Shown here piece by piece: positions 25,761 through 34,550 of a stretch of 64,000 nucleotides of DNA. The position numbers and the translations under genes were made by a program. Source of the DNA: Niastella yeongjuensis (GTDB lineage Bacteria > Bacteroidota > Bacteroidia > Chitinophagales > Chitinophagaceae); the NCBI RefSeq assembly GCF_900110245.1, contig NZ_FOCZ01000006.1, positions 63,004-127,003 on the forward strand, in the 5' to 3' direction. Each line of letters begins with the position of its first letter. The stretch's first letter is position 1. Below the pieces are notes generated by a model, which saw only the letters and a list, made by a program, of their open reading frames with translations, was not told the DNA's origin and made no database searches.

Positions 25761-26096
25761 ATGTGTTCATACCAGACCTTGTTTCATAATGACGATTGCG
25801 GTTATGTGATCCTGTGCCGCGGCTGCGACTCTATACAAGTGGCTTTTGGTAATTTATTACTAACCTGGAACCGGCCTGATTTTTATGATTTCTTTCAATT
25901 TATAAAGCGGATGTTCAACGAAACACCCATTGATGCCGCCGCATTCAATAGGAAAATAGTAGCCATTCCCATTCCCTGCGAAGGGGTGCGCATTTTATTG
26001 AGCACCCGCGAGCTGCAACAACTGCATCATATGCTTGATATGGCAGAAACCGAATTGCAGTCGCAAGAGTTGATGAGCCTGCTGAGTGGCGATTAA
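25761..26096 (+). CDS. DUF6686-like small cysteine-containing protein
   Basis: 111 residues. The N-terminal third holds a Cys cluster (MCSYQ, DDCGYVILCRGCDSIQVAFGN) that could bind a metal, with C-x6-C-x2-C spacing. The C-terminal half is a long amphipathic helix (STRELQQLHHMLDMAETELQ). Length and layout match small Bacteroidota proteins annotated DUF6686. Cytoplasmic, function unknown. A terminator hairpin follows at 26154-26175. Confidence 0.75.
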   Translation: MCSYQTLFHNDDCGYVILCRGCDSIQVAFGNLLLTWNRPDFYDFFQFIKRMFNETPIDAAAFNRKIVAIPIPCEGVRILLSTRELQQLHHMLDMAETELQSQELMSLLSGD

Positions 26097-26153
26097 CAAT
26101 AGTTACGGTAACCTATAAATGACACCCTTTATTTATGCTGTACTAACCCATAC

Positions 26154-26180
26154 CGATAAGTATATGTGCTTATCGTTTTC
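26154..26180 (+). terminator. Weak intrinsic terminator after the DUF6686-like gene
   Basis: CGATAAG (26154-26160) pairs with CTTATCG (26169-26175), followed by TTTTC. The stem is only 7 bp, so it is moderate. Confidence 0.55.
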
Positions 26181-26239
26181 AGGTGTTAATAATCAATTAG
26201 TAGAAGCTGGTTGGCCAAAACTTGGAAAGGGGTGCGCCG

Positions 26240-26582
26240 GCGGTGTATTTTTACATCGTTATAACAGTAGCACGTAGACCTTAAAAGACCTGAAATAATC
26301 GCAATTAAATCCTGACCTGTTAAGGCCTGATTTTACAGCAACCCTGGTAGCCCTGATTTGTAGTGTATCTAAAAATCCGTAGAAAAACTGAACCGTACCC
26401 GAATCCAGGTACTCTTTGAAACAGTAACCCGTAAATCCGTATTTCGTACCCATCCTTCAGACTGAATTTGTAGCGAAATCCAATTTAATGAAAGACCCCG
26501 TTCAATGATCCTTTTGGAAACCATCCAAAGAGATTGATCCTCCCGGTGCCGGCTAAGCCGGGATCAGGGGGATTTTTTTATT
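26240..26582 (+). ncRNA. Candidate noncoding transcript ending in a strong terminator
   Basis: There is no plausible plus-strand gene between 26097 and 26842, yet a strong plus-strand terminator lies at 26537-26579: ATCCTCC / GGGGGAT, with an inner CCGGC-taa-GCCGG stem and seven T. A possible start is TATTTTTA near 26247-26254, with TTGG about 20 bases upstream. The sequence lacks the signatures I would expect of tmRNA, RNase P RNA or signal recognition RNA. The 5' end is uncertain. Confidence 0.4.
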
Positions 26583-26679
26583 GTTTCGGATTATTTATTT
26601 GTTATATTCAAGGTGGAATCCTTAACTTCGGTTTCAGGTAAGTGATATACCTATAGCCACTCCTCCAATCGGTGTATTT

Positions 26680-26838
26680 TCGGTAAAGCTTCTGGATAGT
26701 TATTTTATTTCAAAAATATATGGTGTGAAAACAGCACTAAACTGGTTATTGTTATAAGGAATAAACAATAAGTCGGCACGCACATGGGAGCATAGCTTCC
26801 GGCGACACGCCCTGTTTTTGCGCAGGGCGTGTTTTATT
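26680..26838 (+). ncRNA. Second candidate noncoding transcript, orphan terminator
   Basis: Perfect 9-bp stem CACGCCCTG (26806-26814) / CAGGGCGTG (26823-26831) followed by TTTTATT, oriented to the plus strand with no plus-strand gene upstream. The minus-strand gene that ends at 26843 cannot use it, because no U-run forms on that strand. TATTTTCG near 26672-26679 is a possible -7 box. The transcript's 5' end is a guess. Confidence 0.4.
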
Positions 26839-26842
26839 AATA

Positions 26843-27376
26843 CTACTCCCCTTCAACAGTATACGCAGTGATAGCAACATCCGGTTGATTCAGGCTTAAA
26901 GAGAAACTGGTAATGACATCGTTTTGGGTAAGGCGAAAATAATATTTGTCTTCTTTAACACCCCTGAATTCAAGGGAACCTGTTCCTTTGAATTCCAACG
27001 TCTGAAGGTGATTTTCATTGGTGAATAACAAAACCGTAGTGTTATTGGTAGTGAGGGATCCCATAGAGAATAGCGCATTCCCTACCCTGTAATGTTTTAA
27101 GGTGACCCGGTATTTTTTATCCCTGAAATGGATCAGTGAATCTGCTGCGAGTGCAAGACTGGGTGCTGATACCTTTCCGGATTTAAAAAGATCATTGCGG
27201 GTATATTTGAAGGAAGCCTGCCCGATACCATTAAAAAAAGTACCGGACTGCGCGGCTCCGGTCGCGGCTGATCCCATAGGAATGGGATTTGAATCAATTT
27301 CCGACTTACAGCCAATTGTAGCCAGATAGATCGTGCCTGTAAATAGTAACAATTTTATAGGTGAGTTCATGCGCAT
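26843..27376 (-). CDS. Hypothetical lipoprotein, 177 aa
   Basis: 177 residues. Signal peptide with lipobox ATIGC, giving a lipidated Cys at about 23 followed by KSE. The mature part is a beta-rich domain with strands such as KYRVTLKHYRVGNALFSMG and TQNDVITSFSLSLN. No catalytic motif or known domain. A second ATG two codons downstream is an equally good start. It lies 25 bases downstream of the dipeptide epimerase gene and may be its operon partner. Confidence 0.7.
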   Translation of the reverse strand: MRMNSPIKLLLFTGTIYLATIGCKSEIDSNPIPMGSAATGAAQSGTFFNGIGQASFKYTRNDLFKSGKVSAPSLALAADSLIHFRDKKYRVTLKHYRVGNALFSMGSLTTNNTTVLLFTNENHLQTLEFKGTGSLEFRGVKEDKYYFRLTQNDVITSFSLSLNQPDVAITAYTVEGE

Positions 27377-27401
27377 TCCCTTTTATGCTTACACCGGTAA
27401 A

Positions 27402-28424
27402 TTACAAAAATGGTTCGGTTATTTTTATTCCCAGCCCCGGGGTTTCACTCACCGTTACCTTTCCATGCTCAAACTGTAACCCGGTAGCAATATCTTCGGC
27501 CAGTAACAACGGCCCGTCCATATCTACATAATCGAGGAGTGGATTCAGGTGGGCAATGGCAGCAGAACCAACAGTACTTTCATTCATACTGCCTACCATT
27601 ACTTTCATATCCAGCTCGCGGGCCTGTTTTATCATGCGGCGGGCGGGGGTAATGCCGCTGCACTTGGTAAGCTTGATGTTAATACCATGAAAATGGCCAT
27701 GGCATTTTTGTACGTCCGATTCCAGCACGCAGCTTTCATCGGCTATTAATGGTAAGGGAGATTCCTTGTGTAACCGTTTCATGCCTTCCCAATCGTCCCT
27801 GGCCAGTGGTTGCTCTACAAATTCAACGCCCAGCTCTTTCAGGGCTGGTAGTTTTTCCAGGGCCTCGGTAACCGTCCAGGCTGCATTGGCATCAACGCGC
27901 AGGATGGCATCGGTATGTTTGCGTAAGGCAGTCACTATTTCAATATCCTGGTCGGTGCCCAGTTTGATCTTGTAAATGGGCCAGGGTTTCTCCTGCATTT
28001 TCGCCACCATTTTATCGATGGTATCAATGCCAATGGTATAATCGGTGGCTGGCCCATGTTGAGCGTCCAGTCCCCATAATTTATGCAGGGGTTGGTTGCG
28101 GATCTTTCCGTACATATCCCAGGCGGCTATATCCAGTGCGCACACCAGGAAGTTATTTTGCGGGTATAAATGATGCAGGTAGTGCCAGTAACGTTCGGGA
28201 TCGGTAAACGCGAATTTTTCTACAAATTGCTTCTTCTGTTCCAGGTCGGCTACCATTTTTTCAACGGGAATATTGTAATACGTGATCGCCGGTGCTTCGC
28301 CATACCCAACCGCACCTCTGTTTTCGAGCTGAACGATCAACGAGGGCTGATGGGTTTTGGTTCCTTTTGAAATGGTAAAAGGGTACCTGAAGGGTAAATT
28401 GATTGTCTTGTACGCTACTTTCAT
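27402..28424 (-). CDS. Dipeptide epimerase (L-Ala-D/L-Glu epimerase type, enolase superfamily)
   Basis: 340 residues. Muconate-lactonizing-type motifs in order: catalytic KxK (K152, K154 in YKIKLG), metal ligands D178 (RVDAN), E204 (EFVEQP) and D229 (IADES), and the opposing catalytic Lys K251 (NIKLTK). These enzymes epimerise L-Ala-L-Glu and related dipeptides, often from murein recycling, in the cytoplasm. The exact dipeptide cannot be read from the sequence; Bacteroidota members vary. Confidence 0.9.
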   Translation of the reverse strand: MKVAYKTINLPFRYPFTISKGTKTHQPSLIVQLENRGAVGYGEAPAITYYNIPVEKMVADLEQKKQFVEKFAFTDPERYWHYLHHLYPQNNFLVCALDIAAWDMYGKIRNQPLHKLWGLDAQHGPATDYTIGIDTIDKMVAKMQEKPWPIYKIKLGTDQDIEIVTALRKHTDAILRVDANAAWTVTEALEKLPALKELGVEFVEQPLARDDWEGMKRLHKESPLPLIADESCVLESDVQKCHGHFHGINIKLTKCSGITPARRMIKQARELDMKVMVGSMNESTVGSAAIAHLNPLLDYVDMDGPLLLAEDIATGLQFEHGKVTVSETPGLGIKITEPFL

Positions 28425-28454
28425 CGTGAATGGTGAATGGGCAATAATTTTATA

Positions 28455-28495
28455 CTTTGATCAACTTGTTAACTTTTCAGCCTGTCAACTTATTT
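28455..28495. repeat. Degenerate heptamer-type intergenic repeat (GTCAACTT / GTTAACTT)
   Basis: The stretch reading GATCAACTTGTTAACTT then CCTGTCAACTT uses the same words as the elements at 58911-58980 and 59980-60025. It lies in the 72-base gap between the amylomaltase and dipeptide epimerase genes. Confidence 0.55.
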
Positions 28496-28496
28496 C

Positions 28497-31184
28497 TTAT
28501 CTGCCAGAATCCTTTACATACTCTTCCAGTTCTGCATTGAATTCTTTCTCTTTTATTAGATCTTCCAATGTTACATGCATTCTGTACCGCCAGTAATATT
28601 TGGGTATGGCTGGTACGTTTATGCGTTCTTCCTGCGGGTTTTCGCGGCGCAGGGTTTCATTCATGCCTAACAGGTCCTGCAACTGAAATGTGGCCCACAT
28701 AGCGGGCGATTGCAGGTGCTGTATCACAATGGCCTTGTTGATCCATGCTTCGCAGGTCGCCGGCGCTTCGCCCCATTGCCCCAGCACCGTATTAAAGAAC
28801 CGTTGCGTTTTTGTGCGGTCTTCTTCCCACCAGCCTCGTATAGTGCTCATATCGTGCGTTGAGGGGGTTACCACCGATAAATACGGCGCCTGTGCCGGAT
28901 GGAAGAATTCACTATGAATATCTTTGGGCATCCGTTGTATTTCCAGGCTCACAATGCCCAACTGTTTCATCACAACCGGAACGCATTTGGGTACCATACC
29001 CAGGTCTTCCCCGCAAACAAGCATGTTGGTCGACCGCTTCAGCGCCGGCAATTTACGTAACCCTTCCTGCATCCAAAAATGTTCCTGCCGCTGGTAAAAG
29101 TAATTTATATAAAGTTCCTTCAGTTTATCCTGCACATAACCTTCCAGGTGTTTGAAAGAAGTGGTGTTCTCCATACTGATCCGGAAATGGAATTCTCTTC
29201 CGTTCGATCCTGGTTGTTCAAACAAAATCACATTCGATATCAGATCGTACAACCCCTGCCGCAAGTGCTGGTTTTCTTCACTGCGTTCGAGGCCATCAAA
29301 ATGTGTTTCCACCTGACGCTGCGTGGCAAATTCCGGCTTCAACGTGTACTGGTTGCCGACAGTATCCAGGTAAGGGGAGAACTTTTCTTTATTAGGGCCA
29401 AACATTTCCCATAACACTGTATCGTTGATGAATGGCTGGCAATACCTTACCGGACTGAACCAGATACCACGTTGTTCCAGCTCTTCTACATGAACAGGCA
29501 ATGCAGGCACAAAAAAGCCCATAATGCCCTCTACAGCGTGTACGGGGATACTCCAGATACGGAAGAACCCAAGTATATGATCGATGCGAAAAGCATCGAA
29601 GTAATTGCTCATTTGTACAAACCGCTGGTGCCACCATTCATATCCGTCGGTAGCCATACGGTCCCAGTTATACGTAGGAAAACCCCAGTTCTGTCCGCGT
29701 ACTGCAAAGTCATCTGGCGGAGCACCGGCCTGCATTTCCATGTGGTATAATTCCGGTTCAACCCAGGCATCGCTGCCATAACGGTACACGCCAATTGCTA
29801 TATCCCCTTTCAGTATAACACCATTCTTATGCGCATAGGCAGCTGCCTCCTGTAACTGAGTGTGCAAATGGTATTGGGTAAAGTAATGAATAGCCACCTC
29901 GTCGTACTGTTTGCTTTTGGGTGAGGCCAGCTTTAAAATGGCTTCTTTATTGTAGATCGTATTCGTCTTCCATTGATTAAAATCGGCTGTTCCATTGCGG
30001 TCGCGCAGGCTGCAGAAAACCGCATAAGGCACCAGCCAGTGTTCGTTCTGGTAAAAGAACTTGGCGAAATCGGGGTCTTTTAACCACTCTTCTTTTTGCA
30101 CCATGTACAACTCTTTTATGGCAGCCTGCTTTACATGCATCACAGCTTCGTAATCTACTTCGGACAGCTCGTTCAGTTGTACCTGCTTTTTCCTGAGCGG
30201 TTTTATGAGGTCGGCAAACTTTTTACCGGCCACTTTACTAATGTTTAAGTAAAGCGGATGCAGGGCAAAGGCCGATATAGCGGCGTAGGGATAGGAATCA
30301 ACCCAGCTATGGGTGGCGGTGGTGTCATTTACCGGCAATATCTGGATCATCATCATACCGGTTTTTACGGCCCAGTCAACCAGTAATTTCAGATCGGTGA
30401 ATTCACCGGTGCCAAATGAGTTCTTGCTGCGTAAGCTGAATACCGGAAGCACCACTCCTGCACCTCTCCAGGTTGCATTGGGCAGCCGTACAAAACCATC
30501 GTGCAATATGGTGAGCGTATTTACCAGGGCATCGCCATGCAGCCAGCGGTTCTCCCCCGTTTCGAACCTTACAAAGCTTTTGCTTTTTAAATTGTAGATC
30601 CCGTATTTGTATTGAATGGGGAACGATTCTTTGGGAAGATTTAGTTTAACCGTCCACCAGTTGTTTTCGCGGTGCAGCAATACCGGGTCTTCCTGGTCCC
30701 AGTCGGCCAGCACTTTGTTGCTGCCCAGCAGGCACACTACTTCATTTTTTTCCAGCAGCGGTGCTTTTACTTTAAAATAGTGGGTGGCATTTTTTACTGC
30801 TTTGGCCTTCGTACGGGTTTCATGCTCTTTGAGCAGAATTTCCTGGAAGGGATCGGTATAGAAGGCATTTTCAAATTCCCCGGCAGCGTTCCAGGTATCC
30901 ATTACCCTGATCTCCTGCATGGGCTTTTTTGAGATGTCGATCGTTTTATGATCGTCCCATTCCTGCACCTGGAAGCCGTCGATGCCCTTATATATGTAAC
31001 TGTAATGAATGACGTCCGTTTGGGGATTGTTAATGGTTACTGTGCCCGTCCACAGGTCGTGACTAAGCCAGGTTAAAGGGTGCGCCTTTTCAAGATCGTT
31101 ATTTCCAAGCTCATCGGTATTGCCGGTTACTGAAATGGATTCGCCGGGCCGGGTATAAAATCTTATATAAAAATGGATAGTCAT
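28497..31184 (-). CDS. malQ: 4-alpha-glucanotransferase, DPE2-like, with two N-terminal starch-binding domains
   Basis: 895 residues from the ATG at 31184; a longer frame from 31208 begins with eight poorly conserved residues. Two tandem CBM20-like domains (about 1-105 and 125-235, with FYTRPGESISVTG and EVVCLLGSNKVLADW) precede a GH77 catalytic domain. Catalytic Asp in FDAFRIDHILG, Glu in VCGEDLGM, Asp in STHDMSTIRGWW. Typical bacterial MalQ has about 500-700 residues without CBM20; the two-CBM20 layout matches plant DPE2, which uses maltose and glycogen-like glucans. Cytoplasmic glycogen or maltose turnover is the likely role. Confidence 0.93.
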   Translation of the reverse strand: MTIHFYIRFYTRPGESISVTGNTDELGNNDLEKAHPLTWLSHDLWTGTVTINNPQTDVIHYSYIYKGIDGFQVQEWDDHKTIDISKKPMQEIRVMDTWNAAGEFENAFYTDPFQEILLKEHETRTKAKAVKNATHYFKVKAPLLEKNEVVCLLGSNKVLADWDQEDPVLLHRENNWWTVKLNLPKESFPIQYKYGIYNLKSKSFVRFETGENRWLHGDALVNTLTILHDGFVRLPNATWRGAGVVLPVFSLRSKNSFGTGEFTDLKLLVDWAVKTGMMMIQILPVNDTTATHSWVDSYPYAAISAFALHPLYLNISKVAGKKFADLIKPLRKKQVQLNELSEVDYEAVMHVKQAAIKELYMVQKEEWLKDPDFAKFFYQNEHWLVPYAVFCSLRDRNGTADFNQWKTNTIYNKEAILKLASPKSKQYDEVAIHYFTQYHLHTQLQEAAAYAHKNGVILKGDIAIGVYRYGSDAWVEPELYHMEMQAGAPPDDFAVRGQNWGFPTYNWDRMATDGYEWWHQRFVQMSNYFDAFRIDHILGFFRIWSIPVHAVEGIMGFFVPALPVHVEELEQRGIWFSPVRYCQPFINDTVLWEMFGPNKEKFSPYLDTVGNQYTLKPEFATQRQVETHFDGLERSEENQHLRQGLYDLISNVILFEQPGSNGREFHFRISMENTTSFKHLEGYVQDKLKELYINYFYQRQEHFWMQEGLRKLPALKRSTNMLVCGEDLGMVPKCVPVVMKQLGIVSLEIQRMPKDIHSEFFHPAQAPYLSVVTPSTHDMSTIRGWWEEDRTKTQRFFNTVLGQWGEAPATCEAWINKAIVIQHLQSPAMWATFQLQDLLGMNETLRRENPQEERINVPAIPKYYWRYRMHVTLEDLIKEKEFNAELEEYVKDSGR

Positions 31185-31409
31185 AATAGTGTTTTTAATG
31201 ACATGCAACCGCTTTTTTTTAAAAGTGGGTAAAGCCTGATAACATGTTCATGCTCAATGTAAAATTAAAGCAAGCGTTCAATAAAATACCATTAAGAAAT
31301 TAATGGTCCGGGAAATTTCAGGACAAATCAGCGAGCCACAACCGGGAGGTTTGAGATTTGAAAGATAGTAAAAAATACACACCCATTTCCTTTTTCAAAA
31401 CTTTCGCAC

Positions 31410-31417
31410 TACTTTTG
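31410..31417 (+). promoter_or_regulatory. -7 promoter element TACTTTTG
   Basis: Exact TAnnTTTG, 18 bases before the ATG at 31436. A TTTC at 31386-31389 is a rough -33 match. It fixes the start of the small membrane protein downstream of this box, not in the longer frame. Confidence 0.6.
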
Positions 31418-31435
31418 CATCAAAATTTTACCAAT

Positions 31436-31588
31436 ATGGCTAATGGTTCTTCAAAATTTTTGTACTGGATCCTGTTCCTGGCATCAACTGCGGCGTTTCT
31501 TTTTGCAATTGCAACACATTTTGAATATTTGACGTTGATCCTGCCTTTCGTTTGTACTTTCTTTGTAAAGGCTTTGGACATTATCTAA
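31436..31588 (+). CDS. Small two-helix membrane protein, 50 aa
   Basis: 50 residues, MANGSSKFLYWILFLAS... The polar N-terminus is followed by two hydrophobic stretches (about 8-26 and 29-47) that could form a helical hairpin. A promoter -7 box upstream and a strong terminator 25 bases after the stop make it a compact independent gene. The frame extends upstream to 31358, but that part crosses the promoter. Function unknown. Confidence 0.7.
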   Translation: MANGSSKFLYWILFLASTAAFLFAIATHFEYLTLILPFVCTFFVKALDII

Positions 31589-31614
31589 TTTTACGAGACT
31601 ATTATATAAAAGAA

Positions 31615-31645
31615 ATGCCCCCGGCTCAACCGGGGGCATTTTTTG
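31615..31645 (+). terminator. Intrinsic terminator
   Basis: ATGCCCCCGG (31615-31624) pairs perfectly with CCGGGGGCAT (31630-31639), five-base loop, then a T-run. It serves the small membrane protein gene; the YafK-like gene converges from the other side. Confidence 0.9.
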
Positions 31646-31663
31646 TTAAGTATGTTTCGATTC

Positions 31664-32854
31664 TTACTGAACGGCTCCGACAACCTGCGTTTCGGGCTTT
31701 TCAATAAAAATGGTCTGTTTTAGTTTCACACTCACGGTTTGGTCGTGCTTAACGGCCGGTGTCCATTGCGGCATGTTCTCAAATGCTTCAATCAGGTGAT
31801 CGTTCAGATCGTCATTGCCGCCTTTAATAACGTTGGCGTAGATCACTTTTCCTTCTTTATTGATCACAAATTCAACCATGGCAAAGGTTTTCTGCTGCTG
31901 GCCCAGGTAGGGCGCCATGTCTTTGCTCAGTTTATCAATAAAGGCCTGGAATTTATCATTGCCGCCGGGGAAAACCGGTAAGCGTTCTACCACATTGGAG
32001 ATCTCATCCTGGTTATAGGTTTTGAGTGGGCGGCGTTCTTTTTTTACCACTGGTTCCGGCTCTTTATCCTTAGGTATAATACCATCTATTACATACTCCC
32101 CTTTTTTCGATACCATGATCACCGGCAGCTTGCGGGTTTTTTCAAAATAGGTGTAGGCATGTTTCAACTCATCGACCAGCGGTACGTATTCCGGAAAATC
32201 CTTTACATATTTCTTCAGGTATTCGCTGCTGCGGGGATTGTCAAAACGGATGGGGAAAATATGCACCGGAATAAAATCCTGCCCTTCGCTTTTGGCGTGT
32301 GCGGCCAGAATATACAATTCCTCTATTTGTTCATTATTAACGGGAATGCAACCGGTGGTAACGCACTTACCATGAATATAAATATCGCCACCCGGCATCA
32401 GGGAATCGCTCAGTATCCGGTCGCTGGCATTGGGGTAATTCAAGCCAAGCGACAGGTAATAATTACTTTTGGGGTTAAACTCATTGATATAATAAAAGCC
32501 TTCGGGTACCTGGTAATCGCCCTGCATGCGTTTGGGGCCCAGCGAGCCGGCCATAGCGCATACGCGATAGGTTTTAAACAGGGCGAATTGATCGTTCAGT
32601 TCCTGTTTTACCCAAACTTCTATCTGGCTGTCGTATTTAAAGGAGCGAATGTAAATGTAGCGGGCGGGCCAGGCTAAACGCTTCTCCTCAAACTGCTTCA
32701 TCAAGGTGTCTTCCTTCTTTTTGATCGCATCATTGATGCGCGGGAAGCTACGTTGGTAATCTATGAAATTAATACTGGCAACTGTTGCGGTTTGCGCGGA
32801 AGCTGTTTTTACAAGGCTTATGGCCCCCAGTAATAATATGTAAGCGTATCTCAT
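31664..32854 (-). CDS. YafK-like L,D-transpeptidase-fold protein fused to a TonB C-terminal-like domain
   Basis: 396 residues. Signal peptide 1-20. A YkuD/YafK domain covers about 60-215, with LNYPNASDR and the active-site segment IHGKCVTTGCIPVNN holding the family's His and catalytic Cys. A linker follows, then a TonB C-terminal-like domain (about 285-385: FPGGNDKFQAFI, VEFVINKEGKV, NMPQWTPAVK). The YafK family includes an amidase that releases lipoprotein from peptidoglycan. The TonB-type domain may bind peptidoglycan or an outer-membrane partner. The fusion is unusual; its substrate is not known. Confidence 0.85.
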   Translation of the reverse strand: MRYAYILLLGAISLVKTASAQTATVASINFIDYQRSFPRINDAIKKKEDTLMKQFEEKRLAWPARYIYIRSFKYDSQIEVWVKQELNDQFALFKTYRVCAMAGSLGPKRMQGDYQVPEGFYYINEFNPKSNYYLSLGLNYPNASDRILSDSLMPGGDIYIHGKCVTTGCIPVNNEQIEELYILAAHAKSEGQDFIPVHIFPIRFDNPRSSEYLKKYVKDFPEYVPLVDELKHAYTYFEKTRKLPVIMVSKKGEYVIDGIIPKDKEPEPVVKKERRPLKTYNQDEISNVVERLPVFPGGNDKFQAFIDKLSKDMAPYLGQQQKTFAMVEFVINKEGKVIYANVIKGGNDDLNDHLIEAFENMPQWTPAVKHDQTVSVKLKQTIFIEKPETQVVGAVQ

Positions 32855-33216
32855 GTAAGTTAACTGGGATAATAACGTTAAATAGGTTATGATTATTTAC
32901 TACACTATCGTCAATCGGTGTTAAAATTAATACAAACGAGCGTGCAACGAGCACCTGGGCTTATGCACAATGTGGAAAATACATGTTCTGGTGTATGCCA
33001 CCATAATTGTTCCATATGTAGCTAAATTATAATTTAGCACCTATGACCGTTCATTCTCAGGTGATTCAACAAAGAATTGTGGTTTATGTTTATTTAACTA
33101 CCAAGGGGAAAAATAAAGGATACAAATTTTCCATAAAATTGAAGGCCCGGAGAAAAGATGTTTGTTACCCCATCTTTTTCCAGGCCTTCCAAACAGGCAG
33201 ATTCTCTCAATAATTA
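32855..33216. other. Intergenic region with perfect 18-bp palindrome
   Basis: No gene seen in these 362 bases. It holds the perfect palindrome GCTAAATTATAATTTAGC at 33021-33038, a possible dimeric operator or cruciform site about 170 bases upstream of the YafK-like gene. It also holds the hppD terminator-like hairpin at 33141-33189. Confidence 0.6.
33141..33189 (-). terminator. Terminator-like hairpin after hppD
   Basis: Outer stem GAAGGCC (33141-33147) / GGCCTTC (33183-33189) and inner stem AAAAGATG (33153-33160) / CATCTTTT (33171-33178). The flanking minus-strand sequence is T-rich but not a clean U-run. Confidence 0.55.
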
Positions 33217-34344
33217 TTATAAGTTCCCTCTCAGTTCCTGTTCCCGCTCTATGGCTTCGAACAGGGCTTTGAAGTTTCCTTTTCCGAAACTTTTGGCGCC
33301 TTTGCGCTGAATGATCTCAAAAAACAACGTGGGCCGGTCTTCAACGGGGCGCGTAAAGATCTGCAGCAGGTACCCTTCATCATCCCGATCAACCAGGATG
33401 CCCAGTTCTTTTAAGGGTTGCAGGTCTTCATCGATATGCCCTACCCTGTCGAGCAGTTCATCGTAATAGCTTGTAGGTATGGTGAGAAATTCAACGCCCC
33501 TGTCTCGTAAGGTAGTGACTGTTTCTACAATGTTATTGGTGGCAAGCGCTACGTGCTGACAGCCTTCGCCATCATAAAAATCCAGGTATTCTTCCACCTG
33601 TGATTTTTTACGGCCTTCCGCGGGTTCGTTGATAGGGAATTTTACAAACCCGTTGCCATTGCTCATTACCTTACTCATCAGGGCCGAATATTCCGTAGAA
33701 ATATCATTATCGTCAAAGCTCAGGATGTTGCGGAAGCCCAGCACTTCTTCATAAAAACTAACCCATTTATTCATTTGTCCCCAGCCTACATTGCCCACGC
33801 AATGGTCAACGTATTGCAAACCGGTATCGGTTGGGTTGTATACTGTTTTCCATTCTTTATAACCGGGCATAAAGGCGCCGGTGTAATTCTTTCTTTCTAC
33901 AAACAGGTGAATGGTTTCGCCATAGGTATGAATACCGCTTAATACCACTTCGCCGTGGTCGTCTTTAAGGCGGGTTGGTTCCATATAACTTTTACCACCG
34001 CGTTTGGTGGTTTCTTCCCAGGCGTTGGTAGCGTCCTGTACACGCAGGGCCAGTACTTTTACGCCATCGCCATGTTTGTAAATATGATCGGCCATGGGGT
34101 TGCCGGAACGCAAAGGCGTAGTTAACACAAACGTGAGTTTGTTTTGGCGTATCACATAACTGACGCGGTCTTTTACGCCGGTTTCGGGGCCGGAATAGGC
34201 TAATGATTGAAAGCCGAATGCAGTTTTATAAAAATGGGCAGCCTGTTTAGCATTGCCAACATAAAACTCCACATAATCGGTTCCTTCGAGGGGAAGAAAA
34301 TCGGTAGCTGTATCGGGTGCAGCCGCCATTAATGTCTTTGACAT
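33217..34344 (-). CDS. hppD: 4-hydroxyphenylpyruvate dioxygenase
   Basis: 375 residues. Two vicinal-oxygen-chelate repeats with the Fe(II) ligands H181 (DHCVGN), H264 (GCQHVAL) and E343 (FFEIIQRKG). The C-terminal gate helix segment GAKSFGKGNFKALFEAIE is present. It converts 4-hydroxyphenylpyruvate to homogentisate in tyrosine breakdown. No homogentisate dioxygenase or other pathway gene is adjacent. A TATCTTTG box about 200 bases upstream is the nearest promoter candidate. Confidence 0.97.
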   Translation of the reverse strand: MSKTLMAAAPDTATDFLPLEGTDYVEFYVGNAKQAAHFYKTAFGFQSLAYSGPETGVKDRVSYVIRQNKLTFVLTTPLRSGNPMADHIYKHGDGVKVLALRVQDATNAWEETTKRGGKSYMEPTRLKDDHGEVVLSGIHTYGETIHLFVERKNYTGAFMPGYKEWKTVYNPTDTGLQYVDHCVGNVGWGQMNKWVSFYEEVLGFRNILSFDDNDISTEYSALMSKVMSNGNGFVKFPINEPAEGRKKSQVEEYLDFYDGEGCQHVALATNNIVETVTTLRDRGVEFLTIPTSYYDELLDRVGHIDEDLQPLKELGILVDRDDEGYLLQIFTRPVEDRPTLFFEIIQRKGAKSFGKGNFKALFEAIEREQELRGNL

Positions 34345-34542
34345 ACTATTATAGTTTAGATGGTATTCAGGAAATAACGCAATCAGTCAATTAATAAATA
34401 ACTGGCAGCAGGAAATTGATTGTACGGGAGGGGAAATACTACAAATGACTGTCCATAGCCAATGCTTCCATCAGCAGAAAATAGCCCATGCGCTTGTCGT
34501 TAAAAACCTTATGTGCGTAGTCGGGTTGCATGTTTACCCGAC

Positions 34543-34550
34543 AAAGATAG
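34543..34550 (-). promoter_or_regulatory. Minus-strand -7 element TATCTTTG
   Basis: Exact TAnnTTTG on the minus strand, roughly 200 bases before hppD. If it drives hppD, the leader is long. The rest of this 301-base gap (34345-34645) holds no supported gene. Confidence 0.5.

Noticed and set aside
25607-25789. 60-codon plus-strand frame before the DUF6686-like gene
   Set aside because: It overlaps the start of the better-supported gene in another frame and has no recognisable features.
26259-26453. 64-codon minus-strand frame in the gene-poor gap
   Set aside because: Composition unlike neighbours, no promoter or family, and it lies antisense to a region ending in a plus-strand terminator.
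26240-26585. tmRNA, RNase P RNA or 6S RNA
   Set aside because: None of the signature segments I would expect of these RNAs is visible; left as an unassigned candidate.
31358-31435. Upstream extension of the 50-aa membrane protein
   Set aside because: A perfect -7 promoter box lies inside it, so transcription starts after that ATG.
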